In this document: in pieces, positions 1 to 7,838 of the stretch | How the letters are laid out: each line of letters starts with the position of its first letter | How positions within the stretch are numbered: position 1 is the first letter of the stretch | Origin: Planctomycetaceae bacterium | GTDB taxonomy: Bacteria > Planctomycetota > Planctomycetia > Planctomycetales > Planctomycetaceae | Length of the DNA: 35,876 nucleotides | Assembly (NCBI GenBank): GCA_015485495.1 | Contig: WFTL01000070.1 | Location: forward strand, 1-35,876 | Direction of reading: 5' to 3' | Position numbers and translations under genes: made by a program | Notes under the pieces: generated by a model | What the model was told of the DNA's origin: nothing | Database searches by the model: none | What the model saw: only the letters and a program-made list of their open reading frames with translations

Positions 1-89
1 ACCCGGCATGCCCGACGTTGCGACACGGTCTTCTTCTCCTGAACGTGATCGACCATCTGACGACGCCGCGCCGGGCTCAGTAGTTTCCC
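1..89 (-). CDS. IS3-family transposase OrfB, N-terminal fragment
   Basis: In the -1 frame relative to orfA, the minus strand stays open from the GGGAAAC heptamer to the window edge and encodes KLLSPARRRQMVDHVQEKKT followed by VSQRRACR. This is the usual start of an IS3 OrfB (LSPARRR...VSERRACRVL), upstream of the DDE integrase core, which lies outside the window. No ATG or GTG start with a ribosome-binding site is seen, so translation as an OrfAB fusion by frameshifting is likely. Confidence 0.75.
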
Positions 90-355
90 TCCAGAGCTTC
101 CTTCAGAATCTCCTTGTCCAGTTCGGCCTCCGCCAGAAGCTTCTTCAGACGCTTGTTCTCCTGCTCCAGCTCCTTCAGTCGCCTGGCTTCCTCCGCCTTC
201 ATCCCACCGTACTGATTCCGCCAGCGATGGTACGTCTGTTCGCTGATCTGAAGCGCCTGCGCAACCTGGCCGATCGTCTTCCCGGCCGCCAGCATCGCAT
301 CCGCTTCATGAAGCTTCCGGATGATCTGCTCCGGCGTGTGTCGTTTTCGTTTCAT
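77..355 (-). CDS. IS3-family transposase OrfA
   Basis: A 92-residue protein starting MKRKRHTPEQ. It is a typical IS3 OrfA: an N-terminal helix-turn-helix with the motif ISEQTYHRWRNQYGG, which would bind the terminal repeats, followed by a heptad-rich leucine-zipper-like helix (LKELEQENKRLKKLLAEAEL) for multimerisation. The ATG at 355 is preferred over an upstream start at 394 because the IS3 family match begins at MKRKRH. The gene ends at TGA 77-79. The heptamer GGGAAAC (minus strand, 83-89) lies two codons before the stop in the phase G GGA AAC, which would allow a -1 shift into orfB. Confidence 0.9.
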   Translation of the reverse strand: MKRKRHTPEQIIRKLHEADAMLAAGKTIGQVAQALQISEQTYHRWRNQYGGMKAEEARRLKELEQENKRLKKLLAEAELDKEILKEALEGNY

Positions 356-525
356 GACAGTCTCCTTGCCCGATTGGGCGCTAGAGACTCTCATACCACC
401 TGGACCAGTTTTTGGGGAGCATGCCAGCTCCGTTCCTGGTTCCGGCCTGATGGATGTCGTTCACCGTGCGCATACGGCTGAACAGACTGAGGAACGTCGG
501 GCATCGCGGGCCAGCACCGTTCTTG

Positions 526-1974
526 TCATCCTGCTTCCGGCACTTCGACCGCCGGTCGGGAATCGCTTTCCGGAACCTTCATCAGTTCCGCAATCATCGC
601 ATTGCTGAACTGTCCCCGCCGGTCGAAGCGTCTGCGTATCCGCCGAAACCGGTCGAATTTCGGATACAGCCGGGCGATTTCTTCGGGACGCAGATCGATG
701 TGCATGCCCCAGTGCGGCCGGGCTCCGAAGGCGGCGGCCATGGCCTGCGACAGAAACGACGAAAAACCGCGAAAAGCCCAACGGTCCCGGTCGTAGGTTA
801 CGAAACTGAATGCGTAGTACGGTTCGCTGCCGGCCGACATCGACAGCAGCGAGTCGTCGGGAAGCACTTTGCGGACGCAGATCATGTAATGATGCACCCA
901 GGTTCCCCGAAGCTGATGCAGCCGTTCCGTCAGATCGGCTTCAGCAATTTTTGTGGCAAACAGCGCCGGCACCGGACCGTCCCGATTCGCGAAGGCATCG
1001 ATGGCCGCCTGCACAAACGGAACTGCGTCCCGAATCGCCGATTCCGGGACATACAGTTCGGAAGCGTAATGAGTGAACCGTTCCTGGGGCTCCGTCAGAA
1101 CGCGGTAAGCGGTGTCCGTGAAATCTTTCTTCCGCAGAAACAGACGCGGGAAGATCCGCCGGTAGAATGCCTGAACGATGCGCCGCCCGGGGCGAATCCG
1201 TGCCATGAGCACGATCATCAGATGCATGAAAAGGCCGACGGTGACAAAGCGCCAGCTCCGCCGCATCCACAACACCGGCCGGGGCGTTCGCTCACCGTCC
1301 CTGGCCGGCCGGCGGGCGGCCACACAGATGCGGCCGGTGTGAGGAATCAGGTAGAACTGCTGCAGCGGACAGCGGTGTTCCAGCCGCAGAACTTCCTCGA
1401 GCGAATCGACTTCGATGATGTTTTCGGTCACCTGAAACTGCGGGACGCAGTAAAAACGCACCTCCAGAATAATCCCCAGACATCCCAGGCTGCAGCGGGC
1501 CGCCGCCATGTCGGGACCGCGTTCGATGAGACGAACAGCCGGTTTCCCGGTTTCCGGATCGAAAACGGCGATCCGTACTCCCTTCAGATAGTGTGACAGA
1601 CTGTAACGGCCGGAACCGTGAGTCGCCGTTGCGATCGCTCCGCCGATCGTCTGACTGCGAATCTGTCCCACGGTCGGAAGCGTCAGACCGTGCCGGTCCA
1701 GAACCCGCAGCAGGTGATCGATTGTGCAGCCGGCACCTGCGCTCACCATGACCCGTCCATTGCTGCGGGTGGTCAGACGGATGGAATCCAGGTGCCGCAG
1801 GTTCACAGACACATCGTCCGTGGGAATCAGGGCACTCCACGAATGCCGGGCTCCGACCACTCGAAACCGCCGACGCGGATTCTCCGCCAGGAACTGAAGC
1901 AGTTCCTGTTCCGACTTCGGTTCCGCGATGTGCTTCGGCTGGAACCGGATATTGCGGCCGAAATTCTCGATCAT
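526..1974 (-). CDS. FAD-binding oxidoreductase, D-arabinono-1,4-lactone / L-gulonolactone oxidase family
   Basis: This 482-residue protein belongs to the vanillyl-alcohol-oxidase-like flavoproteins. Residues about 15-190 form the FAD-binding domain, with VVGARHSWSALIP near residue 39 (His44 is where related oxidases attach FAD covalently) and QIRSQTIGGAIATATHGSG as the second flavin motif. The C-terminal half carries the aldonolactone-oxidase signature ARPHWGMH and the family ending LYPKFDRFRRIRRRFD. Known members oxidise sugar-1,4-lactones or alditols with O2; the substrate here cannot be read from sequence. No signal peptide is evident. A basic, hydrophobic stretch near residues 235-265 (SWRFVTVGLFMHLMIVLMAR) could touch the membrane. 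The ATG at 1974 fits the family start. The gene is divergent from the small genes at 2194. Confidence 0.85.
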   Translation of the reverse strand: MIENFGRNIRFQPKHIAEPKSEQELLQFLAENPRRRFRVVGARHSWSALIPTDDVSVNLRHLDSIRLTTRSNGRVMVSAGAGCTIDHLLRVLDRHGLTLPTVGQIRSQTIGGAIATATHGSGRYSLSHYLKGVRIAVFDPETGKPAVRLIERGPDMAAARCSLGCLGIILEVRFYCVPQFQVTENIIEVDSLEEVLRLEHRCPLQQFYLIPHTGRICVAARRPARDGERTPRPVLWMRRSWRFVTVGLFMHLMIVLMARIRPGRRIVQAFYRRIFPRLFLRKKDFTDTAYRVLTEPQERFTHYASELYVPESAIRDAVPFVQAAIDAFANRDGPVPALFATKIAEADLTERLHQLRGTWVHHYMICVRKVLPDDSLLSMSAGSEPYYAFSFVTYDRDRWAFRGFSSFLSQAMAAAFGARPHWGMHIDLRPEEIARLYPKFDRFRRIRRRFDRRGQFSNAMIAELMKVPESDSRPAVEVPEAG

Positions 1975-2193
1975 TCCCCCGCTTTCACCGAACCGGCGGA
2001 GAACGACAGGACAGTCGCAGGAAAGCCGGAACCGCCGCGTCTGTGATGCGGGGAATCGGCCAGACCGACTCCTGACAGCCTAACGGATGTCCAGTACTTC
2101 GTGAAAGACCGAGGCCATCAAACGTCCGATTCACCAGGGAATTCGACGTCCGGCCTTCCGATCGGCCGGCTCCGGCCAACCAGACCGGTTCGT

Positions 2194-2415
2194 ATGACGA
2201 TTGACGATCAGGAAGGGTGGGCCTGTTTCGATCAGGTCCGGAGTCGGACCCTGTACACGGGAAAACCGGACACAGGCAGATTCGACCGCGGCCCCACGGA
2301 GATTCTGTCGTCCGGAGTGGAACTGCTGTACAATGATCCGGTCGGATTCGCTCAGCGAGATCCCGAGTGGCTCGATTTCACGGTGGGGATTCTCAGAGGA
2401 GACCTGCTGCCATGA
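2194..2415 (+). CDS. small hypothetical protein, 73 aa, coupled to the next gene
   Basis: I do not recognise this protein. It begins MTIDDQEGWACFDQ and ends TVGILRGDLLP, is acidic, lacks a signal peptide or membrane segment, and has an ordinary soluble composition. The reason for calling it real is its junction: its TGA overlaps the next ATG as ATGA at 2412-2415, the usual sign of translational coupling. A GTG at 2101 in the same frame would add 31 residues; the ATG at 2194 is chosen because the added stretch is Ser/Pro/Arg-rich and looks non-coding. No clear ribosome-binding site precedes either start. Confidence 0.55.
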   Translation: MTIDDQEGWACFDQVRSRTLYTGKPDTGRFDRGPTEILSSGVELLYNDPVGFAQRDPEWLDFTVGILRGDLLP

Positions 2416-2681
2416 TGATCATGCGGTATCAGGAAACGCGCAGAGGCGTGGAAACGATCTGCGATCTGGATGACAAACTCACATGGCATCTGGTCAAAGG
2501 AAACGACGTTGTCGCCGAGGTTCTGAATCTCGCGATGGGACTGAGGAAACTGACCGATTACTGGCCTCTGGGTGTGGACATCGAACTTCTTCTTCAGGAC
2601 TGGCGGCGAGCACTGCCCGGAACCGTGACGAATCTGGTGGAGTTCAGGCCGCATCCGGAAGAAGACGGCGCCATCTACTGA
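2412..2681 (+). CDS. small hypothetical protein, 89 aa
   Basis: Unrecognised protein starting MMIMRYQETRRGVETICDLD and ending RPHPEEDGAIY. It has good secondary-structure potential (a central helix, EVLNLAMGLRKLTDYWPLG) and no signal peptide or transmembrane segment. It overlaps the previous gene by four bases (ATGA), so the two small proteins are probably made together and may form a complex. The pair faces the nitrilase-family gene convergently. Function unknown; a small two-component unit such as toxin-antitoxin is possible, but no known toxin or antitoxin motif is visible. Confidence 0.6.
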   Translation: MMIMRYQETRRGVETICDLDDKLTWHLVKGNDVVAEVLNLAMGLRKLTDYWPLGVDIELLLQDWRRALPGTVTNLVEFRPHPEEDGAIY

Positions 2682-2893
2682 ACAGCCTTCGTTCCGGTCT
2701 TCAGACGGCGACCGCACAATCCTGTGCCCATGTTTCCGCCAAAAACACGCAAGCCGGAACAACGACCGGCCGGCGGCCGGCAGGGCGCCGGAACGCATTG
2801 TGGAATCGCTGGCCGAAACGGCCTGTCGGGCCGACACGGGCGCGTCCGTCGTTCCGCGGAATGAAACCGTCTCGAACCCCGTTTCATCTGGTT

Positions 2894-3754
2894 TCAGCGC
2901 GCGTTGTCATCGCGTCCGGGGCGAGGAAGATCGTGCGGTTCACACAGCCGCCCGTACATTTCCGGCCGCCGATCTGCCAGCCGGTCGATCACGTGCTGCC
3001 CGGGGACTCGAATGATGCGTTTGTGCCGGGCCGCCTGAGGATCGATGTCGCACTGCAGAACGCATTCCCTCGTATGATCGGCCGCCGCCAGAGTTTTTCC
3101 GGATGGTCCGCAGATGCGGCTTTTTCCAATGAACCGGAAACCGCGTTCGGTTCCCACGCGACTGGATGCCAGAAAGTAAATGCTGTTTTCCAGAGCCCGG
3201 CAGTTGCCGGCATACTCCGCCAGATATTCCGCTCCAGGAGGCCAGTTGGTGGGCAGAACGATCAGGTCGGCTCCGTCCAGCGCCAGACAGCGTGCGGCTT
3301 CCGGAAATCCGCCGTCGTAGCAGATGAGCATGCCAACACGCAGCCCCTCCACCGAAAACACCTCAAAAGGACGATCTCCATAGTCCACGAACCGATCGGC
3401 CCCCAGCCAGGGGAGATGGACTTTCCGATAACTTCCCACGACACCATCCGGACCGGTCAGCACCGCCGTGTTGAACAGCCGGCTGCCGTCGCGTTCCAGC
3501 ATGCCGAAAACCGCGCTGCAGCCGCAGTCCCGACAGATCTCAGTGGCCGCCGTCACAAACGGGCCATCCAGCGGCTCCGCGACACACAGAATTTCGTCGC
3601 GCGACCGGAAACAGTATCCCGATGCGAAACATTCCGGAAACACGACCAGCCGGCTGCCGGCGGCCGCTTCCGAAGCCATTTTGTTGCGAAAGGTTTCCAG
3701 GCTGGACGCGGGGTCAGCGATCCGGATGTCGGTCTGAACGGCGGAAATCTTCAT
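2894..3754 (-). CDS. carbon-nitrogen hydrolase (nitrilase superfamily amidohydrolase)
   Basis: A 286-residue cytoplasmic enzyme of the nitrilase superfamily, which hydrolyses C-N bonds of amides, carbamoyl compounds or nitriles. The complete Glu-Lys-Cys catalytic triad is visible: E41 in VVFPECFASGY, K111 in YRKVHLP and C145 in MLICYDGGFPE. The start MKISAVQTDI is the standard N-terminal strand of the family, which supports the ATG at 3754. The length fits single-domain omega-amidase or N-carbamoylputrescine-amidase-like members, but which amide is used cannot be decided. The gene is divergent from the small lipoprotein gene at 3963 and has no obvious operon partner. Confidence 0.9.
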   Translation of the reverse strand: MKISAVQTDIRIADPASSLETFRNKMASEAAAGSRLVVFPECFASGYCFRSRDEILCVAEPLDGPFVTAATEICRDCGCSAVFGMLERDGSRLFNTAVLTGPDGVVGSYRKVHLPWLGADRFVDYGDRPFEVFSVEGLRVGMLICYDGGFPEAARCLALDGADLIVLPTNWPPGAEYLAEYAGNCRALENSIYFLASSRVGTERGFRFIGKSRICGPSGKTLAAADHTRECVLQCDIDPQAARHKRIIRVPGQHVIDRLADRRPEMYGRLCEPHDLPRPGRDDNAR

Positions 3755-3962
3755 ACAATCGACTCAGCAGCAGTGCATCGGCAGTTTTCGCCGAAACGTA
3801 CGGGGCCGGGAGGTATCTGAACGACACGGCAGCCGTTTCAGGAGGGATTTGAACGATTCTGACGATATTTTCGTCTGTGACGAGTCGATAAGCAGAATGA
3901 ACGATTTCCGCGTCTGTGCAATCGTGGCGCGGCATTCTCCCCGGAGCAGGAAGGTCGATCCC

Positions 3963-4202
3963 GTGAATCAGTTGTTTCGAGGCCAGGGAGTTTTCATCGC
4001 CACCATGGCTGCATTCGGCCTGTGTCTGTCTCTGACGGGATGCCAGACCACGGTCGGCGGGCAGACGCTGCCCTCGCCAGGTTACCTGAACGACGACGTG
4101 CAGTATCACCCGCACGGACCGGAAAATCAGCTCACCAACACCATTGCCGCTCAGAAACTTTATCGCAGCGAACAGGACCGTCTTCACGGCGATGCATTCT
4201 GA
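3963..4202 (+). CDS. small lipoprotein, 79 aa
   Basis: A GTG-started protein with a short basic N-terminus, a hydrophobic stretch (GVFIATMAAFGLCLSL) and a lipobox LTGC with the lipidated Cys at residue 27, so it should be anchored to a membrane after signal peptidase II cleavage. The mature part is only about 53 residues (TLPSPGYLNDDVQYHPHGPE...). The GTG at 3963 is chosen because GGAAGG lies about 9 bases upstream and because it puts the lipobox at a normal distance; an in-frame ATG at 3897 would add 22 residues before the signal. No enzymatic domain. I infer a structural or envelope role. Confidence 0.7.
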   Translation: MNQLFRGQGVFIATMAAFGLCLSLTGCQTTVGGQTLPSPGYLNDDVQYHPHGPENQLTNTIAAQKLYRSEQDRLHGDAF

Positions 4203-4205
4203 CAT

Positions 4206-4237
4206 CAGCCGGTCTTTCCAGAACGTCCTGCCGGCTG
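4206..4237. terminator. possible hairpin between convergent genes
   Basis: CAGCCGG (4206-4212) pairs with CCGGCTG (4231-4237) around an 18-base loop, between the lipoprotein stop and the stop of the convergent zinc-ribbon gene. There is no U-tract, so this is only a weak candidate for a bidirectional terminator. Confidence 0.3.
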
Positions 4238-4275
4238 GAGATGCACAGACCAGCGGCTGAACCGACGTCTGTCTG

Positions 4276-6114
4276 TCACGACGGGGCATCGGACGGTCTG
4301 GTTTCGGCCGATGCGGAACGGCCGTCACCGGTATCCCCGGAAGCGGTCTCTGTCCGGGACGCTTCCCCGGCCGTCTCCGGCAGTTCCGGAGCCCGGGCGA
4401 TCCGATAGAGCGGTTCGCGGCCGAATTTCTTCGAGCAGGCCGGGCATTTCGCCCTGGCAATGCTCTTTCCGGCCGCTCCCCCGAGTTTGTTTTTCGCCCG
4501 CGCCGCTTCTGATACGGCGATTCCGCATTCGGTGCACCGGTATCCGGTCAGCTCCAGTTCGTACGCGCTGTCGTTTTCGTAGTACTCGATGTGGCGAACA
4601 GCTTCCACTTTGGCCTGAGTGTAGTGGCAGGGCGGCGCGCTGTGGCGATCCTGGTCCGGCACGCCGTTTTCCTTTGCCGGCAGTTCGATCTGGAAGCGGG
4701 ATCGCAGCAGATGGTCGAACAGGCGCCAGGCACTCAGTGTCATCGAACAGAAAGCCTGTTTGTCATCGTCCAGCCGAATGGGCAGGTAGACGGCAATGTG
4801 TCCCTCACCGAACACAGGCACTCCCGCGAACATCGATTCGTGAGCCGCCCGGACCGGCTGAACAAGGCGAATGGCTGTCAGATTCTCGACGGGAATGCTG
4901 TGCAGCTCCCCGTGCGGCAGCGACTCCACCCGGCCGGTTTTCCGGATATGCTCTCGAATCTCCTGCCGCAGCCGCCCCGTGTCGTCGTCCTTTTTCTTCG
5001 AAAAGAAGGACTTCTTTTTTTTGCCGGAGCTGCCCAGTCGGATGAAATGCAGACCGTCTTCGTGGAACCCGACGTCGGCCACTTCGCAGGTGTCTCGGAG
5101 ACTGCCTGGCTTCAGGGCCACTTCGGTGATGACCACCAGATGCAGACGAACGTCTTCCACCCAGTCCAGAGTGACCTCCGGAACGGTCTCTTTGGCAGAT
5201 TTCGATTCCCGGCGTCGGATTTTCGGAACGACAACAGCCGCGCGGCATTTGCGACAGCGGACGGTTTTGCCCGACTGTTCTTCCCGCACCCGCATCCAGG
5301 CCCCGCAGGACGGACAGGGAATGAGGATGCGTTTGCGTTCCAGAGCGGCCCGGCGTTCCCGCCGTCGCATCGCCGCTTCCTTTTCCTGAGTCAGAGCGAT
5401 GTCCAGCAGCCGATCGGCATCCGCCGGCTGATCAGACGATCCCCCTTCTTTTGTCCTGCTCCTTTTCGGGTCATCATTCGTCGCGGCGTCCGATTCGGTG
5501 TCGGCATTCGCATCGGTTGCCTCTGACTGTTCAGAAGCCGCCGGGTCTCCGGAGGTTTCGGTATTCGGTGACCGATCCGATTCCGCGGGACTGTCTGTGG
5601 AACCGGACGGATCCGCCGCGGCCGATCGAACCTGAGGGATTTCGGCGGATGGCGTGACACCAGCGGTTTGCGGCGGCACATCGCCGACTCGGAGTACGAA
5701 ATCGGTTCCGTCCTCCCCTTCCAGCACGAATTCCGGTTCTCCGTCTGCAGAAACGCGTGCGTATCCTCCCTGGCCCAGTATGGCTGCCCGAGGAGGAATC
5801 GTCTCCGTCCGTTCATCGGGGGGAACGTCGCTGAAAATGATCTTTTGAGGATTGTCGACGAGCGTCTGGTAGCGTTCCGCAACATCCGACCGCATGAATG
5901 CGTTGCACGACCAGCAGCGCACCAGCCCGGACGGTACGTCGTCTCCGCATTTCGGACAGGGTTGATAGAGCGTTTCGGCCCGCCCGATGGAAGATTCCGC
6001 AGATGCTGTTCCTGCCGCCCCCTTTCGAATCACATGGCCGCATTCCGGGCAGGACGCCGTATCAGAAAGAATCAGTGACTGGCACTGAGGACAGGTTTGA
6101 AACGTTTCAGACAT
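4276..6114 (-). CDS. multi-zinc-ribbon protein, 612 aa, function unknown
   Basis: Start is taken at MSETFQTCPQC (ATG 6112-6114), which opens directly into a zinc ribbon; the open frame runs further upstream but that part is not protein-like. Four Cys4 zinc ribbons are visible: C8/C11/C22/C25, C53/C56/C67/C70, C267/C270/C287/C290 and C527/C530/C557/C560. Between ribbons 2 and 3 is an acidic Ser/Asp/Glu/Ala-rich linker (about 150-235). A very basic stretch (GKKKKSFFSKKKDDD, about 364-378) sits inside a folded region between ribbons 3 and 4. No signal peptide or membrane helices, so it is cytoplasmic. The third ribbon is of the CPSC...VRCRKC type that planctomycetes attach to membrane and regulatory proteins, like the one at 8652. 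A scaffold or nucleic-acid-binding role is possible; no catalytic motif is visible. Confidence 0.75.
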   Translation of the reverse strand: MSETFQTCPQCQSLILSDTASCPECGHVIRKGAAGTASAESSIGRAETLYQPCPKCGDDVPSGLVRCWSCNAFMRSDVAERYQTLVDNPQKIIFSDVPPDERTETIPPRAAILGQGGYARVSADGEPEFVLEGEDGTDFVLRVGDVPPQTAGVTPSAEIPQVRSAAADPSGSTDSPAESDRSPNTETSGDPAASEQSEATDANADTESDAATNDDPKRSRTKEGGSSDQPADADRLLDIALTQEKEAAMRRRERRAALERKRILIPCPSCGAWMRVREEQSGKTVRCRKCRAAVVVPKIRRRESKSAKETVPEVTLDWVEDVRLHLVVITEVALKPGSLRDTCEVADVGFHEDGLHFIRLGSSGKKKKSFFSKKKDDDTGRLRQEIREHIRKTGRVESLPHGELHSIPVENLTAIRLVQPVRAAHESMFAGVPVFGEGHIAVYLPIRLDDDKQAFCSMTLSAWRLFDHLLRSRFQIELPAKENGVPDQDRHSAPPCHYTQAKVEAVRHIEYYENDSAYELELTGYRCTECGIAVSEAARAKNKLGGAAGKSIARAKCPACSKKFGREPLYRIARAPELPETAGEASRTETASGDTGDGRSASAETRPSDAPS

Positions 6115-6763
6115 ATTGCCTCGAAAGACACAGCAGCGCGACGGGAATCGATCGACGGCCGTGCGGAAGAATAGAACCAGATCAGAGAATACGGAATGTC
6201 GAGCTGCTCCACCCCGCCAGCCCCCTCCGACGGGGACACCGCGCCAGGCAGATCCTGTTTCGGCGGTCGAACCGGCAGCCGGCGAGAGTCCGATGATCCC
6301 GATACCGGAACCTCCGGCAATCACGATTGCCGGGCAGGAAAAAACGGTGCAGGCCCCGGAGCGCCGTCTGTCCGATTTCGGGAGACTCAACAAAAGCATA
6401 GCCGGAATTTCGCTTCAGTTTGACCGCTTTCGTCACGATCTCACGATTTTGTATGGCTCGAGCGGGCCTTTTCGAGTTCCCAGGTTCTGTTCGGGTGGGG
6501 AGTCGGACAGTCGGGAACGGCCGCCTGCCTGGTGTGGTTCCGGGCAGGGGCATTCCGACGTGACGACCATTCAGTCACTGAGTTCACGTAAGTCAAGGAA
6601 CGATCGCGGTTTATTTGACGGCCCCCGATCCCGATCGTAGACTGAAATCCGCCTGTCTGCAGAGGACCGATCTCAGAAAATGGCCGGGGCAGGGTGCCCT
6701 GGCCGGCCGGACGGGCGGAATGACAGCGGGTCTGACTCTGTCCAGAAGTCTGGAGGCTGCAAC
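6115..6763. other. 649-bp divergent intergenic region
   Basis: This region separates the zinc-ribbon gene (minus) from the exported hydrolase-like gene (plus). I see a plus-strand sigma70-like promoter at 6615-6643 and no convincing gene; reading frames through the region have Arg/Ser/Pro-rich, non-protein-like translations. The promoter of the minus-strand gene should also lie here but I could not pick one with confidence. No RNA gene was recognised. Confidence 0.5.
6615..6643 (+). promoter_or_regulatory. sigma70-like promoter for the exported hydrolase-like gene
   Basis: TTGACG (6615-6620), a 17-base spacer and TAGACT (6638-6643). The match is 5/6 to the -35 and 4/6 to the -10 consensus with ideal spacing. 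Transcription would begin near 6650, giving a leader of about 115 bases before the ATG at 6764. Confidence 0.5.
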
Positions 6764-7687
6764 ATGAAGGCACGCTGTGTCTGTCTGGTTGTTCTGATCG
6801 TTGGCGTCTGGACGGTTCCGCGGTCGCCTGTGCACGGTCAGGAACCGGAAAATCTGATTCTGACGGCAGCGGACAGGTGGCCCATTCACATCAGCTATTA
6901 CAACGCTCCGGCCGGTCGTCGCAGCAGAGAATGGCCGGTCGTCGTGCTGATCACCGCGGCCAATGGTTCAGGGGACAGTCTGACCCGCCGTGTGTGGGAC
7001 GATCTGGCCCGCCATCTCGTGACCAATCGCTTCGCCGTGGTGTCTGTGGATCTCCGCAAACACGGCGACAGTCTTCTGGAAGACGGCAAGAGCCGGAAAC
7101 GCAACAGAGTCCGCAATGCGGATTACCAGGACATGGTGCTGCTGGACATGGAAGCCGTCAAAAAGTTCCTTCTGGAACGTCATGAGGCTCAGGAACTGAA
7201 CATTCGAAAAACAGGCCTGGTGGCTTCGGGAGCCAGTGGTCTGGTAGCCGCCGCGTTTGCTTTGAATGACTGGAACCGGCCTCCCTGGCCCGACGCTCCG
7301 ACTCCTGCTGAACGAACGCCGCGGGGCCAGGATGTCCGGGCCATCGTGATGATCAGCCCCAGGATGACTCCAGGATTCAGTGCGGCCGGAATCCTGAAAC
7401 CTCTGGCCCGTCCGGAATGGAAGGTGGCCTTTCGGATTTACCATTCCAGCCGGGAACAGTCCAGGGAAGAAGCCAGAACAGCCCGGCGTCTGTACCGTCT
7501 TGTCGATCTGCGCGGGGAGGAATATGACGATCTGCGGAGCATTGTCGCCCGACCGGCATCCGCGGAACAGTTTCTGAATGGTCCGACGGGGACATTCTTT
7601 CGCCAGGATCTGACAGCCTGGCTCCGGCGCAACCTGGATGAACTGCAGGATCCCTGGCGATCACGGGTGAGTCCGCTGCAAAGGTGA
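6764..7687 (+). CDS. exported alpha/beta-hydrolase-like protein with a degenerate nucleophile elbow
   Basis: A 307-residue protein with an N-terminal signal peptide (MKARCVCLVVLIVGVWTV..., cleavage probably near VHG/QEP, residue 25). The ATG at 6764 is chosen over the upstream start at 6680 because GGAGG lies 7 bases before it and the signal peptide begins there. The mature part follows an alpha/beta-hydrolase pattern: WPVVVLITAANGSGDS, the strand FAVVSVDLRKHGDS, then GLVASGASGLVAAA at the expected elbow (Ser158). The elbow reads G-A-S-G-L rather than GxSxG, and no convincing catalytic Asp/His pair is visible downstream, so it may be a non-catalytic or divergent member. It could act in the periplasm. 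It lies 151 bp upstream of the FHA gene. Confidence 0.7.
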   Translation: MKARCVCLVVLIVGVWTVPRSPVHGQEPENLILTAADRWPIHISYYNAPAGRRSREWPVVVLITAANGSGDSLTRRVWDDLARHLVTNRFAVVSVDLRKHGDSLLEDGKSRKRNRVRNADYQDMVLLDMEAVKKFLLERHEAQELNIRKTGLVASGASGLVAAAFALNDWNRPPWPDAPTPAERTPRGQDVRAIVMISPRMTPGFSAAGILKPLARPEWKVAFRIYHSSREQSREEARTARRLYRLVDLRGEEYDDLRSIVARPASAEQFLNGPTGTFFRQDLTAWLRRNLDELQDPWRSRVSPLQR

Positions 7688-7838
7688 CATCGAACGGCTG
7701 ATGCCGGATTCGGATGGCAGAATCGGGAAGGTCGGCCGGTTTGCCGTTTGCCCTGCCTGCCCTGGCACGGCACAATTCGAAACGAAAGGCCCGGAACGAA
7801 ATCGCGGGAATGCCGGATCCGCCACGGGACGCACGCAG

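Larger units (their letters stand above)
1..421 (-). mobile_element. IS3-family insertion sequence, partial (cut by window start)
   Basis: The element contains orfA (77-355), the start of orfB running off the left edge in the -1 frame, and one terminal inverted repeat. The outer end reads, on the minus strand, TGCTCCCCAAAAACTGGTCC (402-421), which resembles the TG...CCCCAAAAACTGGACC ends of many IS3 elements; the exact tip could lie a few bases further out, near 426. The other end and any target duplication are outside the window. The element lies about 100 bp beyond the 3' end of the FAD-linked oxidase gene and does not interrupt it. Confidence 0.85.

Noticed and set aside
454-1596. 380-codon open frame on the plus strand
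   Set aside because: Antisense to the FAD-linked oxidase; low-complexity composition with no recognisable domain.
6115-6399. N-terminal extension of the zinc-ribbon protein
   Set aside because: The extension is Gly/Ala/Arg-rich without similarity, and the protein begins cleanly at MSETFQTCPQC.
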